Shown here: piece by piece, positions 17,464-26,149 of the stretch
Layout of the letters: the number at the start of each line of letters is the position of its first letter
How positions within the stretch are numbered: position 1 is the first letter of the stretch
NCBI GenBank assembly: GCA_026986575.1
Contig: JALSOH010000004.1
Coordinates: forward strand, 784,693-848,692
Direction of reading: 5' to 3'
Length of the DNA stretch: 64,000 nucleotides
Source: Thermoproteota archaeon
Lineage (GTDB): Archaea > Korarchaeota > Korarchaeia > Korarchaeales > Korarchaeaceae
Program-made: the position numbers and the translations under genes
The notes under the pieces: model-generated
Told to the model about the DNA's origin: nothing
Seen by the model: only the letters and a program-made list of their open reading frames with translations
Databases searched by the model: none

Positions 17464-19972
17464 TTATACTCTCTCAACCTTAACTAAGATTTCCTGAGTC
17501 AGAGCATTTGGTAACAGCTTGAATGGTTTATCAAACTGAGCCCACAATTTGTTTAAAGCCACACCCCTCACTTTCCTAGCAAAGGCAAGCTTGTTGCTCT
17601 CCTGGCCCCACCCTGACACAGTGAATATTGTATCAGGCCTAATCGCCTCAGTTACAAAGGCCACGGCCACGGTGCTATTTCCCGACTGTAAGCTGGTTAG
17701 TCTCACTAGATCGCCCTCCTCTATCCCTAACTCTTTGGCCTTTTTGGCGTTTATCCAAACTCCGAAATGCGCTTTTCTTCCTATGGAGAGTAGCAACTCG
17801 TTGTCGGATGTGTGGGTATGACTCGTTATTGGACTCCTGCCGTAAGTTAGGTAGAAGACATCGCCTCCGGCCCTATTGTGAACTCTTGGGGGTACCCACT
17901 CAGGTAACGGGCTCCATATAGGGTCTTTACCAGCCTTAGCGGTTATGGCAGCTAGCTTGAAGCTGTATATCTCGACCTTCCCTGAGGGGATGTTCAAAGG
18001 CTTCTTATAAGGCATAGTACCCACCAATTTCTCCCTAGGTACCTTAACTACGACTCCTTTGCTCTCTAGGTCGCTCAGTGAAATGCCCTTCGCCTCGGCA
18101 AGGACCTTTCTGAGTCCAGCAATGCCTTCACTCTCATAACCCTCCATAAGCTTCTTGTAATCCTTGAATCCCATTATGGCGGCGACAGCCTTGAAGTAGG
18201 CCTCCCTCATACCCAACTTGTCTGCTATGCCCACTAGAATGTCGATCATTGGTCTACTATCATAGAGGGGCTCAACAGCCTTGTATGCAGTGTACACAGC
18301 CGCATCCGGAGTGAAGCCAATTCCGAATAGTGGATCGTCCCTCTCTAGGTAGGTGGTATCAGGCAGTATGACATCCGCATACATGGCTGTGTCCGTGGGC
18401 ATGTTGTCAATTACAATGACGTCTTCTAGCTTGAGGAATATTTCCTTGACCTTCTTATCATCGGGCAGTGTTCTGACCCAATTACCTCCACCCAAGAGCA
18501 GCGACTTTATGGGATAGGGATCTCCATGTACAACTGCATCATATAATGCGAGCACGTTTGCTTGTGCGTTGTTCACGATTATACCCTTCTTCTTGGACCA
18601 TTGAACATCAAATCTTGCATCTGGAAGCGGTTTCGACTTTACAGATCTACCAGCTGCGTTGAATACTAATCCACCTGGCTTATCGATGTTACCGACCAGC
18701 GCATTTAAGATAGCAACCATCCTCCAAGTCTGGACCGAGTTTTCGTACTTGGGGTCATGCCACCCCGGATCAATGACGGATGGCCTGTAAGTCCCAAACT
18801 CAACGGCAACCTTCTCAATGAGATCAGCGGGAATGTCGCATATCTTGGCAGCCCAATCTGGTGAGTAGCTCTCCAGTTTCTCCATCATAACTTGGAACAC
18901 TGGCTTTGCTTTGACTGAGGAACCGTCCTCTAGAACCAATGTCGAACTCGCCAGTTAGAGCCGGATCGGCCGCGCTGTCATGAGGTGAGACCCTATCCTG
19001 CTGGGCATCGTAGACCAAGTATCTCTTCTTACCTGTATTCTCATCGGTCCATACCTTCACCGGTGTTCCAGTATTGGTGTCTAGTAGCATCGGGGCATTA
19101 GTGTACTTCTTCAGGAAGTAGTCGTCGTAAAGCCCCCTCTTTATCAGTACATGCCCTATCGCCAAGAGGAATGCCAAATCTGTCCCGGGTTTCAATGGGA
19201 CCAATATATCAGCAATGGCAGCACTCTCACTCAGTCTTGGATCCAGTACCACGATCTTCGCTCCTCTCTTCTTAGCCAAGGCTAACGTTGTAGCTTAGGG
19301 AACTCCCAAACTGCCCGCCAGGTTTCTCCTCAGTAGGATTATGTATCTGGCATTCTGGTGATCCGCCCTTATATGCGGGTGGCCTCCAGCGCCTATAGTT
19401 ACCGTCCAAGCGAAGGCCTTTGGGAAGAAGCACATGGATGGTGGGCTCCCTAGGCCATTGGGAGAACCTATCATCTTCCCAATCCCGACTACGAAGGGCT
19501 TACACAGGGCGCAAGGAAGCCAGCCACCTCCACAGGCGAATGTTTTCGGATCCTCTTCCTTTCTCTTCTTCAGGATGTTGGCCACGTATTCGAGGGCTTC
19601 GTTCCAGCTTACCTCTTCGAATCCCTCCCAGCTGCCTCTCTTTCCCTTATCGGTTCTTATCATGGGAGACTTTATTCTATGGGGATTGTACAACCTCTCT
19701 ATCCCTGACTGGCCTCTGGCGCATATCTTGCCCAGGCTGTGGGGATCGTTTGGATTCCCATAGATCTTGACCGCTCTGCCATCGACGACCTTGACCTTTA
19801 TAGCGCAGCGGTTTACACACATCGTGCAGATGGAGTGGACATATCTCTCCTCCCTGCTTTGGGTAGCGGCTTTCAACGCCCTGAATGCATACTCAGTAGT
19901 CCCGTAAACTGAAGCTAGTGCTCCAGTTACCGCTGCTAACTTTAGGAATTCCCTCCTACTAATTGGTATCAT
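17464..19972 (-). pseudogene. Molybdopterin (bis-MGD) oxidoreductase catalytic subunit, polysulfide/thiosulfate/tetrathionate-reductase-like, broken
   Basis: Conceptually about 836 residues. I use ATG 19972 with GGTGAGG upstream. A twin-arginine signal (ISRREFLKLAAVTG) shows export. The Fe-S motif is CTMCVNRCAIKV...GKICARG, and a Cys in PPSMCFFPKAFAW is the probable Mo ligand, as in Psr/Phs/Ttr enzymes. An in-frame TAA at 19295-19297 breaks it (LGVP-stop-ATTLALAKKRGAK), and a one-base shift near 18935-18950 breaks it again (ALTGEF versus STLVLEDGSS). The C-terminal 491 codons are otherwise clean. It heads the operon with the Fe-S and NrfD genes. Confidence 0.88.
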
Positions 19973-20176
19973 GTGCCTCACCTGGGGAAGCCCCATAAGG
20001 TACCACTATGAAATTTTTAAAAATTTACAAATATTCATATGTTATTCTGGCTATGACAACGCTTTATTTGACGCATTATCCTGTATGGAGAATAATAAAA
20101 TTGCATTATGCTGCTATAGATAAACGATTAAAAATAAGGATATAACAATACTTTTTTAAAAAGAAGGGGAGGGAAA

Positions 20177-20611
20177 TCACTCGCCACACTCGGAAGCGCA
20201 GCTTCCTATAGCTTTGAGCGAATTGAATACTATTGCCAGCCCTCTCTGAATATCGGGATCCCTCAGCCTACTCAGCATACCAGTTAATGTCACCCTGTCC
20301 TCCTTTTCAACGGCTTCCGCAATCTTCTCTAGGCATTCAGGGGCTCCCAGAAATGAAGCTGACCCCATCAGTTCCGCTATAGCCCTCACAGTCTCCTCCT
20401 TGAGGAACCCTCTCTGGAGTGCCACTAGGGAGAACAGTACTCCATACAGGTCATCGAGCATACCTGCCTCGGAGAACAACTCCAACTTACTCAGCAGCGC
20501 ATCCATCCTATCTAGGTATTTTTCCAACTTATCCGCATTATCAAGCAGCTTCTCCAGCTTCTTTACCTTATCTGGATCGGATAGTATCTCACTCAGCTTG
20601 TCCTCAGCCAT
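20177..20611 (-). CDS. DUF1641 family protein
   Basis: 144 residues from ATG 20611 behind a strong AGGAGGTG. Helical, starting LSEILSDPDKVKKLEKLLDN, and with the DUF1641-like middle LFSLVALQRGFLKEETVRAIAELMGSA; a C-terminal CASEC pair could bind metal or be redox-active. DUF1641 proteins commonly sit next to sulfide:quinone-reductase-like flavoproteins in archaea, as here, where the SQR-like gene ends 12 bases upstream. Exact role unknown; probably an accessory to the flavoprotein. Confidence 0.75.
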   Translation of the reverse strand: MAEDKLSEILSDPDKVKKLEKLLDNADKLEKYLDRMDALLSKLELFSEAGMLDDLYGVLFSLVALQRGFLKEETVRAIAELMGSASFLGAPECLEKIAEAVEKEDRVTLTGMLSRLRDPDIQRGLAIVFNSLKAIGSCASECGE

Positions 20612-20623
20612 AATCAACACCTC

Positions 20624-21763
20624 CTAGATCATCCCGCTCAATATGCACCTCCAATACATCTTGTTCATAGCTAGCTTCATAGCGTGAAGCAGCCAGTTAG
20701 GTATCAAACCGGGAGGGACGTCGTAGAAGTAGTTAGATACTTGAGCTGATGCCTTGCCCATTCCAGTCTCTATAACACAGAAGCTCTGTCCATCAAAGAG
20801 CTCCTTGGTACCCTCCCCAGTTATCTCAACTGCTAAGTTGTTAGCCAGTGTGGCGGCTTGGAAGTGCGCTATGACACCGGTCTTGGGTGTCGGAAGTGCA
20901 GTGGCGTCTCCTACTGCGAAGGCATCATCGTATCCCTCTACATTAAGGAAATACTTGTCAACGGGGATCCAACCCTCATCATCGCCTATCCCAGAATCCC
21001 TAACTACCTTTGCGCCTTGCTGGGGAGGTGTGAGTATCAATAGGTCGTATTCGAGTGAATCTCCTTCGAGTGAGTTGACCACCTTCTTCTCAGGATCTAC
21101 CGTATCGACAGAGAAGAATGTTATCACATCAATGCCCCTCTTCTTCATCTCGTCCTCTATTACCTTATTGAGGAGGTGTGGCGCATAAGCCCTGTCTATT
21201 GGGGAGACATACTTAATCTCTATCTTATCTCTCACGCCCCTCCTTCTGAATATCTCCTCAGCTAAGAACACTATCTCCAGAGGAGCTACGGGGCACTTGT
21301 AAAGCAAGCCACCTATTCCAACGATAACCTTGCCCTCCTTTATTGAGAAGAGCTTCTTCCTGAGCTTCATAGCTGCATCGTAGTTCCAGAAGTGATCAAC
21401 GCCTTCAGTAAATCCGGGTATCTCATCCGGATTTAGGCTCGAACCAGTGGCGATCACCAAGTAGTCATAAGTTTTCTTTGTTCCATCGGATATCTCAACA
21501 CTTCTATTGTCTAAATCTATTTTCTTAGCCTCCCCTTTAGTGAATTTCACTCCTTTCCTGAAAAGTTTAGGTCTTCTTCTGGAAATATCCTCCTTTTCCG
21601 CTTCCCCCGTAGCGACGAAAAGGAATCCTGGTTGGTACCAGTGAATATCGCTCTTGTCCACGACTTCTACCTCAACTTGGTCGGGGGATAGCTTCTTCAC
21701 CAGCCTATTTGCAAGAATAGTACCCCCATCTCCTCCGCCTAGAATCAGCACTTTCTTGGCCAT
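20624..21763 (-). CDS. Sulfide:quinone oxidoreductase-like FAD flavoprotein
   Basis: 379 residues from ATG 21763. N-terminal FAD motif VLILGGGDGGTILANRL, the ATG motif LVIATGSSLNP, and the second FAD contact FAVGDATALP are present. C157 (LLYKCPVAPLE) and C329 (SFCVIETG) match the redox-active pair of SQRs, and an amphipathic C-terminal end could touch the membrane. It would oxidise sulfide to sulfur/polysulfide and reduce quinone, or act in the reverse sulfur cycle with the neighbouring genes. Followed at 12 bases by DUF1641. Confidence 0.85.
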   Translation of the reverse strand: MAKKVLILGGGDGGTILANRLVKKLSPDQVEVEVVDKSDIHWYQPGFLFVATGEAEKEDISRRRPKLFRKGVKFTKGEAKKIDLDNRSVEISDGTKKTYDYLVIATGSSLNPDEIPGFTEGVDHFWNYDAAMKLRKKLFSIKEGKVIVGIGGLLYKCPVAPLEIVFLAEEIFRRRGVRDKIEIKYVSPIDRAYAPHLLNKVIEDEMKKRGIDVITFFSVDTVDPEKKVVNSLEGDSLEYDLLILTPPQQGAKVVRDSGIGDDEGWIPVDKYFLNVEGYDDAFAVGDATALPTPKTGVIAHFQAATLANNLAVEITGEGTKELFDGQSFCVIETGMGKASAQVSNYFYDVPPGLIPNWLLHAMKLAMNKMYWRCILSGMI

Positions 21764-21913
21764 CGCTAACACCCATATATTCCCATCTGAGGAACTTCTG
21801 CTTCCCTCTAGTGTATAATTAAAATCTTCTTGAATGAACGTATAAACATAAGAAACTACAATAAAATTAGGGATGAATCCAGTGAATGAAAAAGTAGTGG
21901 TTGATGTGTGGGG

Positions 21914-22156
21914 TCATCTTGCAGTTACTTTTATTAGTGCCCTGATGACCCCACCCTCTTCCGTCAAGCTAAGGAGCTCATTGCCAGTTCTCTTGACCCA
22001 AGCCTCCACATCCGCCTTGAAGCCCGCATCAGTAGCGAGTACCTCTATTATATCCCCATTCTTGGCCTTCCTGTATGCTTTGATTAGACTCGTGAGGGGT
22101 CCGGGGCAGGCAACACCCCTGGCATCAACGGTTACAGTCGGCTGAACATCTGACAT
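21914..22156 (-). CDS. tusA: TusA-like sulfur-carrier protein
   Basis: 80 residues from ATG 22156 with AGGTGAT just ahead. The N-terminal DARGVACPGPL with C17 is the TusA/SirA sulfur-binding motif (CPGP here, CPxP in the family). It carries persulfide sulfur to other proteins. It starts about 10 bases after the stop of the dsrE-like gene, so both form one transcript. Confidence 0.9.
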   Translation of the reverse strand: MSDVQPTVTVDARGVACPGPLTSLIKAYRKAKNGDIIEVLATDAGFKADVEAWVKRTGNELLSLTEEGGVIRALIKVTAR

Positions 22157-22165
22157 ACCGATCAC

Positions 22166-22606
22166 CTACACGAATATTACCTCGTAGTCCGACATCTCTG
22201 CTAAAAATGTTGCGGCCCCCACAACGTCATCTACGATTGGGTCTACATGGTCTTTGGAGAAGCCCAGAGCTTCCATAGTCATGGAGCAGACCATGATCTT
22301 CACGTCACCCAGCTCCTTAGCATCCTTGAGCATGTCGTACCAAGAGGGAGCTTTCATCTTGGCCATGCCCTCGAACATTTTCTGTCCCCACTCCATGAAC
22401 TCTTGGGGTAACTTAGGCTCAGGTTTCTCCTTCATGAAGTAGGGTGTCGCAAAGCTGGTGACGAAGATCCTTACAGGCATGTCGTAATTGGCCGCAGTCT
22501 GGGCCAAGACACCAGCCAAAACGAGGGTATCTGCTCTACCAGAGTACAGGACGATACCTAGACCCCTGGCCACTAAGATCACCGCCTCAAGGCTTCTCGT
22601 CAACAA
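22166..22606 (-). CDS. DsrE-family sulfur-transfer protein
   Basis: 146 residues from TTG 22606; shorter starts (GTG) near residue 9-12 are possible because the conserved fold begins at LGIVLYSGRADTLVLA. The single conserved cysteine C107 in KIMVCSMTMEALG matches the DsrE2-type proteins that exchange persulfide with TusA. First gene of the leftward sulfur block; an inverted repeat overlaps its promoter. A TATA-like AAATATTT at 22630-22637 fits a leaderless start at 22606. Confidence 0.82.
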   Translation of the reverse strand: MLTRSLEAVILVARGLGIVLYSGRADTLVLAGVLAQTAANYDMPVRIFVTSFATPYFMKEKPEPKLPQEFMEWGQKMFEGMAKMKAPSWYDMLKDAKELGDVKIMVCSMTMEALGFSKDHVDPIVDDVVGAATFLAEMSDYEVIFV

Positions 22607-22613
22607 TTTTAAG

Positions 22614-22632
22614 TTTGCGGTGGATCCGCAAA
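22614..22632. promoter_or_regulatory. Inverted repeat at the dsrE-tusA promoter (operator candidate)
   Basis: TTTGCGG and CCGCAAA form perfect 7-bp arms around TGGAT, between the TATA-like box (22630-22637) and the start at 22606. A second short palindrome, CAAATATTTG (22629-22638), overlaps it. The position covers the expected transcription start, typical of an archaeal repressor site. Confidence 0.5.
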
Positions 22633-22754
22633 TATTTGTGATCTAATCTATGGTCACCAGTTGGCCGAATCGCATGCCATCTAGATTATTGGAATCTTTG
22701 GGTTGGGATGAAAAAGGAAATATTAAACACGTAAGAGATGTCCTCTGATGGAGA

Positions 22755-23711
22755 ATGGATCTAAAGGCAGTTAAATCTCTACTGGAGGAGAATGCTACGA
22801 GGACTTGGAACCCTCTGGGAGTGAGGGAATCCTACTGTAGTAAATGGGCCGAGGGACTGAATCTACCTAAAAAGGGAGATACTCTACTATACACTGGATG
22901 CCTCTATCAGATGATCCCCTATATCCAAACGTTCTCGGGCCTACTCAAGAGGCTCGAGGGGTTGGGTCCCTTCATATCCAATCTAGCGCTGACTATGGGA
23001 AGGCTCCTCAACTCTTTAGGGGTAAACATCACCTCAATAATGGGAATAGTCACATCCAGGGGAGAGAGGGAGAGGTATTTCTCCATCCTAAGGAGGATAG
23101 CAAATGCCCTAAAGACTGCTGGAGTTGACTTCGCCTATATGAAGGAGGAACCCTATAATGGAGTCCTCTATCACGATCTAGGGATGGACGAACTATTCAG
23201 GGAGCATGTCGTTAGATTGGCCAAGAAGATAAGGGAGACAGGTGCGAAGAAGGTGATCACGGTAGATCCCCATACCACCTACATGCTGAACTACCTGATC
23301 AAGGAGTTCGTGGATGACTTCGATGTCGAGGTTGTCCACTACATGGATGTACTGTTGGAGAGGGGATACACCCCGAAGGTCAGGGGGCCCAAGGAAGTGG
23401 TGATACACGACCCCTGCTACTTGGCTAGGTGGAACGGAGTGATAGATCAGCCCCGCGCCCTGCTTACCAAGGCTGGTGTCAGGGTGAGGGAGCCGGAATT
23501 CTCGAGGAAGTTCACGGGCTGTTGTGGTGGTCCAATAGAATCCCTCTTCCCCTCACTGTCATCGAAGCTGGCTAGGAAGAGAATGGAGGAACTGAAGGCG
23601 AGCGGATCCCCCTGTTTCACTGTAATGTGCCCGATATGCCTCACCAACTTCCAGAGGGAGGCTAGGGAACTCGGGGTGAGGGTTTTCGATATCATGGAGG
23701 TGATCGAATGA
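22755..23711 (+). CDS. CCG-domain Fe-S protein (LutA / HdrB-like)
   Basis: 318 residues. It has two cysteine-rich CCG-type modules: a first YTGCLYQM segment, and a C-terminal HDPCYLARW...FTGCCGGPIES...CPICLTNF module. Such domains hold a [4Fe-4S] or non-cubane cluster in HdrB, GlpC and LutA. It overlaps the following LutB-like gene by 4 bases, so the two proteins should form a complex. The substrate could be lactate or another 2-hydroxy acid, or the complex could pass electrons to the sulfur system next door. Confidence 0.8.
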   Translation: MDLKAVKSLLEENATRTWNPLGVRESYCSKWAEGLNLPKKGDTLLYTGCLYQMIPYIQTFSGLLKRLEGLGPFISNLALTMGRLLNSLGVNITSIMGIVTSRGERERYFSILRRIANALKTAGVDFAYMKEEPYNGVLYHDLGMDELFREHVVRLAKKIRETGAKKVITVDPHTTYMLNYLIKEFVDDFDVEVVHYMDVLLERGYTPKVRGPKEVVIHDPCYLARWNGVIDQPRALLTKAGVRVREPEFSRKFTGCCGGPIESLFPSLSSKLARKRMEELKASGSPCFTVMCPICLTNFQREARELGVRVFDIMEVIE

Positions 23712-24886
23712 CCGACCTGACGGAGGTTAGCCAGCTGCTCAACAAGGTATCCGAGGATCCTGTCCTGAGGACGGCCTTGGATAGGGCCATAGCCTCTTAC
23801 TGGAACAAAAGGAAGCAGGTTATGGAGAGGTATTCGTACATAAAGGAGCTCGCCGATGAGGTGAGGAGGATAAAGGAGTGGTCCATCGATCACATGGAGG
23901 AGCTGCTCGGTAGAGCCATAGAGGCCGTGGAGGCCAAGGGCGGGAGGGCTTACGTCGCCGAGACGGCTGAGGAGGCCCGGAAGATAATAGGAAAGCTGGT
24001 GGGAACCGGCAAGGTGGTGACCAAGGCCAAGAGTATGACCACGGAGGAGCTTAAACTTAGAGAGTTCCTGATTGAGAGGGGTAATGAGGTCTACGAGACC
24101 GATCTAGGAGAGTTCCTAGTTCAGTTCCTAGGTCCCAAGCCGATGCACTTCATATCCCCCTCGATCCACCTGACGAGGGAAAAGGTGGCGGAGTTCCTCA
24201 AGGACTTCATGGGGGTCGAGGTGGATAAGGACGATGTGGAGGGGATGGTCGCCCTCGTCAGGAAGTTCCTCAGGGATAAGTACTTCAGCGCTGACGTGGG
24301 AATAAGCGGGGCCAATGCCTTCGCCGCCGACGAGGGAGCGGTCTTCCTCATAGAGAACGAGTCGAACATCAGGTTGTCCATCTCCCTACCTCCCAAGTAC
24401 ATCGCTGTTGTGGGTATGGAGAAGGTGGTGCCCACGATGAGCGATGCTTGGAAGGTAGTGGAGGTGATAAGCAGGTACGGCGGCTACAAGGTAACCTCAT
24501 ACATCAACACCGTGATGGGGCCCGCTAGGAGGGGGAGAGGGGATATCGGCCCCGAGGAATACCATGTCATATTCCTAGATAATGGGAGGAGGGAGGCATC
24601 TAAGGATCCCATATTGAAGCAGACCCTCTACTGCCTCAGGTGCGGGGCCTGCCAGTATCTCTGCCCCGTCTTCGGTGTGGTGGGTGGTTACTGGGCTGGA
24701 CTCGAGTCGGCCTACTCCGGCGGGATAGGTGTAATGTGGGAGTACGTGACTGGAGACAAGGAGACCGCGACGCAGCACGCGTTCGTCTGCCTCCTCTGTG
24801 GGAGGTGCATAGAAGCCTGCCCCATGAGGATAAACCAGCCTGAAGTCCTGAGGGAAATAAGAAGGAGGCTCATGGAGAAGATTTGA
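23708..24886 (+). CDS. LutB-like LUD-domain protein with two [4Fe-4S] motifs
   Basis: 392 residues. The LUD domain covers about residues 60-300 (KSMTTEELKLREFLIERG, ISGANAFAADEGAVFLIENE). Two ferredoxin motifs follow: C309-x2-C312-x2-C315-x3-C319-P and C361-x2-C364-x2-C367-x3-C371-P. This is the LutB layout for oxidation of lactate-like acids. It is coupled to the upstream CCG protein by an ATGA-type overlap. Confidence 0.88.
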   Translation: MTDLTEVSQLLNKVSEDPVLRTALDRAIASYWNKRKQVMERYSYIKELADEVRRIKEWSIDHMEELLGRAIEAVEAKGGRAYVAETAEEARKIIGKLVGTGKVVTKAKSMTTEELKLREFLIERGNEVYETDLGEFLVQFLGPKPMHFISPSIHLTREKVAEFLKDFMGVEVDKDDVEGMVALVRKFLRDKYFSADVGISGANAFAADEGAVFLIENESNIRLSISLPPKYIAVVGMEKVVPTMSDAWKVVEVISRYGGYKVTSYINTVMGPARRGRGDIGPEEYHVIFLDNGRREASKDPILKQTLYCLRCGACQYLCPVFGVVGGYWAGLESAYSGGIGVMWEYVTGDKETATQHAFVCLLCGRCIEACPMRINQPEVLREIRRRLMEKI

Positions 24887-24911
24887 GGATTCATTTGCAC
24901 CTCCCATCTTT

Positions 24912-25958
24912 TCATAAGAGTGGGCAGCTACCTTCTCCACTCACCTCGCCGCGAACCTCCCCATCCAGCCCAACTATTTCCCTCCAGAGTCTCCAAGTGT
25001 CGAAGCAGGGTAGTTTCGACACCCTGATGCAGCTGAGAGCGACCCTCATCTTACTGTCGAGGGCTGCCGACCTGCCGTCGTCGAGTAATATCACATGGAA
25101 CTCCCTAGGGCCGTGGGCCCCATATGTCACCCTTTTTTCTATATCTCCCGTCTTGCTCGGACCCGCGACTATTCCAAGGAATGAGAAGTCCATCTTTCCG
25201 AACCTAGAGGCAAACTCAGTGACTAAGAAGGCATCCATATATTTGCTGACCACCTCCTCAATACCCGCCACTATGATGTGAATCTCCGGAGTCATGGTTA
25301 CTAGCCTGTCGATGCCGCTATCGGGGAGGAAAGTCATCGCACCGGGATCGGCGGCCACGGCCCTGACCCCAGTTATCCCCACATCGGCTTTATAGAGGGC
25401 TTCCCTGTAGAGGGCCTCCAAGCCACCCAGAACATCTCCTTCCCCTATTCCAATCCCCATATCTTTGAGGAACCTCCTGACGGAATCGCCATCCAAATTC
25501 AAATGGGCTAGAGCGGGAGGTACCGCTGTGTCGAGCACATCATTCAATTCCCTGAGCCTCTCGCCCAGCTTGGATTCCTCGACGGCCCAGCTGAATGATT
25601 TGATGACGGTCTTACCCTCGCCCACTATATCACCAACTATTCTAGCGACCTCGTCGCCATTAGACGCCCTGTAACAGTGACCCTTGTTCTCCTCTATGTT
25701 CTCACAGGCCTCTTCAAGCAGAGAGCCATCTCTCAGTAGATCTAAGGCCCTCTCCCTTATCTTTCTGACCTCCTCCAGCATCTCCTGATCCACTTCACCG
25801 TAGCAGCAGGCCATTCTCCTGACGATGAAATCTGCCAGAGGGCCCCTAGCCCGGCCAGTGAGGGACAGGTCTATAAGATCCAAGTTAGACCTAGGTCGTT
25901 CTCCATCAAGTGCTCCGCTCAATCTAGCCAAGTCGTACAGCATTAATGAGATGCCCAT
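24912..25958 (-). CDS. LUD-domain protein with degenerate Fe-S tail
   Basis: 348 residues from ATG 25958 (a TATA-like CTTTTATGG lies about 25 bases upstream). The LUD core matches that of the LutB-like neighbour (KSFSWAVEESKLGERLREL, ITGVRAVAADPGAMTFLPDS, HGPREFHVILLDDGRSAA). Where LutB has CxxCxxCxxxCP, this protein reads SCIRVSKLPCFDTWRLW and then ends without a second cluster. It is convergent with the lutB-like gene, so it looks like a duplicated copy that lost electron transfer and may keep only binding or a LutC-like role. Confidence 0.8.
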   Translation of the reverse strand: MGISLMLYDLARLSGALDGERPRSNLDLIDLSLTGRARGPLADFIVRRMACCYGEVDQEMLEEVRKIRERALDLLRDGSLLEEACENIEENKGHCYRASNGDEVARIVGDIVGEGKTVIKSFSWAVEESKLGERLRELNDVLDTAVPPALAHLNLDGDSVRRFLKDMGIGIGEGDVLGGLEALYREALYKADVGITGVRAVAADPGAMTFLPDSGIDRLVTMTPEIHIIVAGIEEVVSKYMDAFLVTEFASRFGKMDFSFLGIVAGPSKTGDIEKRVTYGAHGPREFHVILLDDGRSAALDSKMRVALSCIRVSKLPCFDTWRLWREIVGLDGEVRGEVSGEGSCPLL

Positions 25959-26149
25959 CACCCCCGACCCCCCCGGTCCATAAAAGATAGATTTTTCGAA
26001 TCACCCAACTCCTTGGGGAGAAGACAAGGCGTTCCACGGGTTGCCAAGGCATGCCAAGACATGAGCACCGGACCCGCGCTGTGAAAGGTTTCACGCTGTT
26101 CGTACCATTTCAATACGCTTAAAGTCCAGTGACAGTCCATCCACCGTGT

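Noticed and set aside
26020-26080. Repeated GGCATGCC-like words ahead of the DUF3160 gene as a CRISPR or operator
   Set aside because: Only two imperfect copies without regular spacing.
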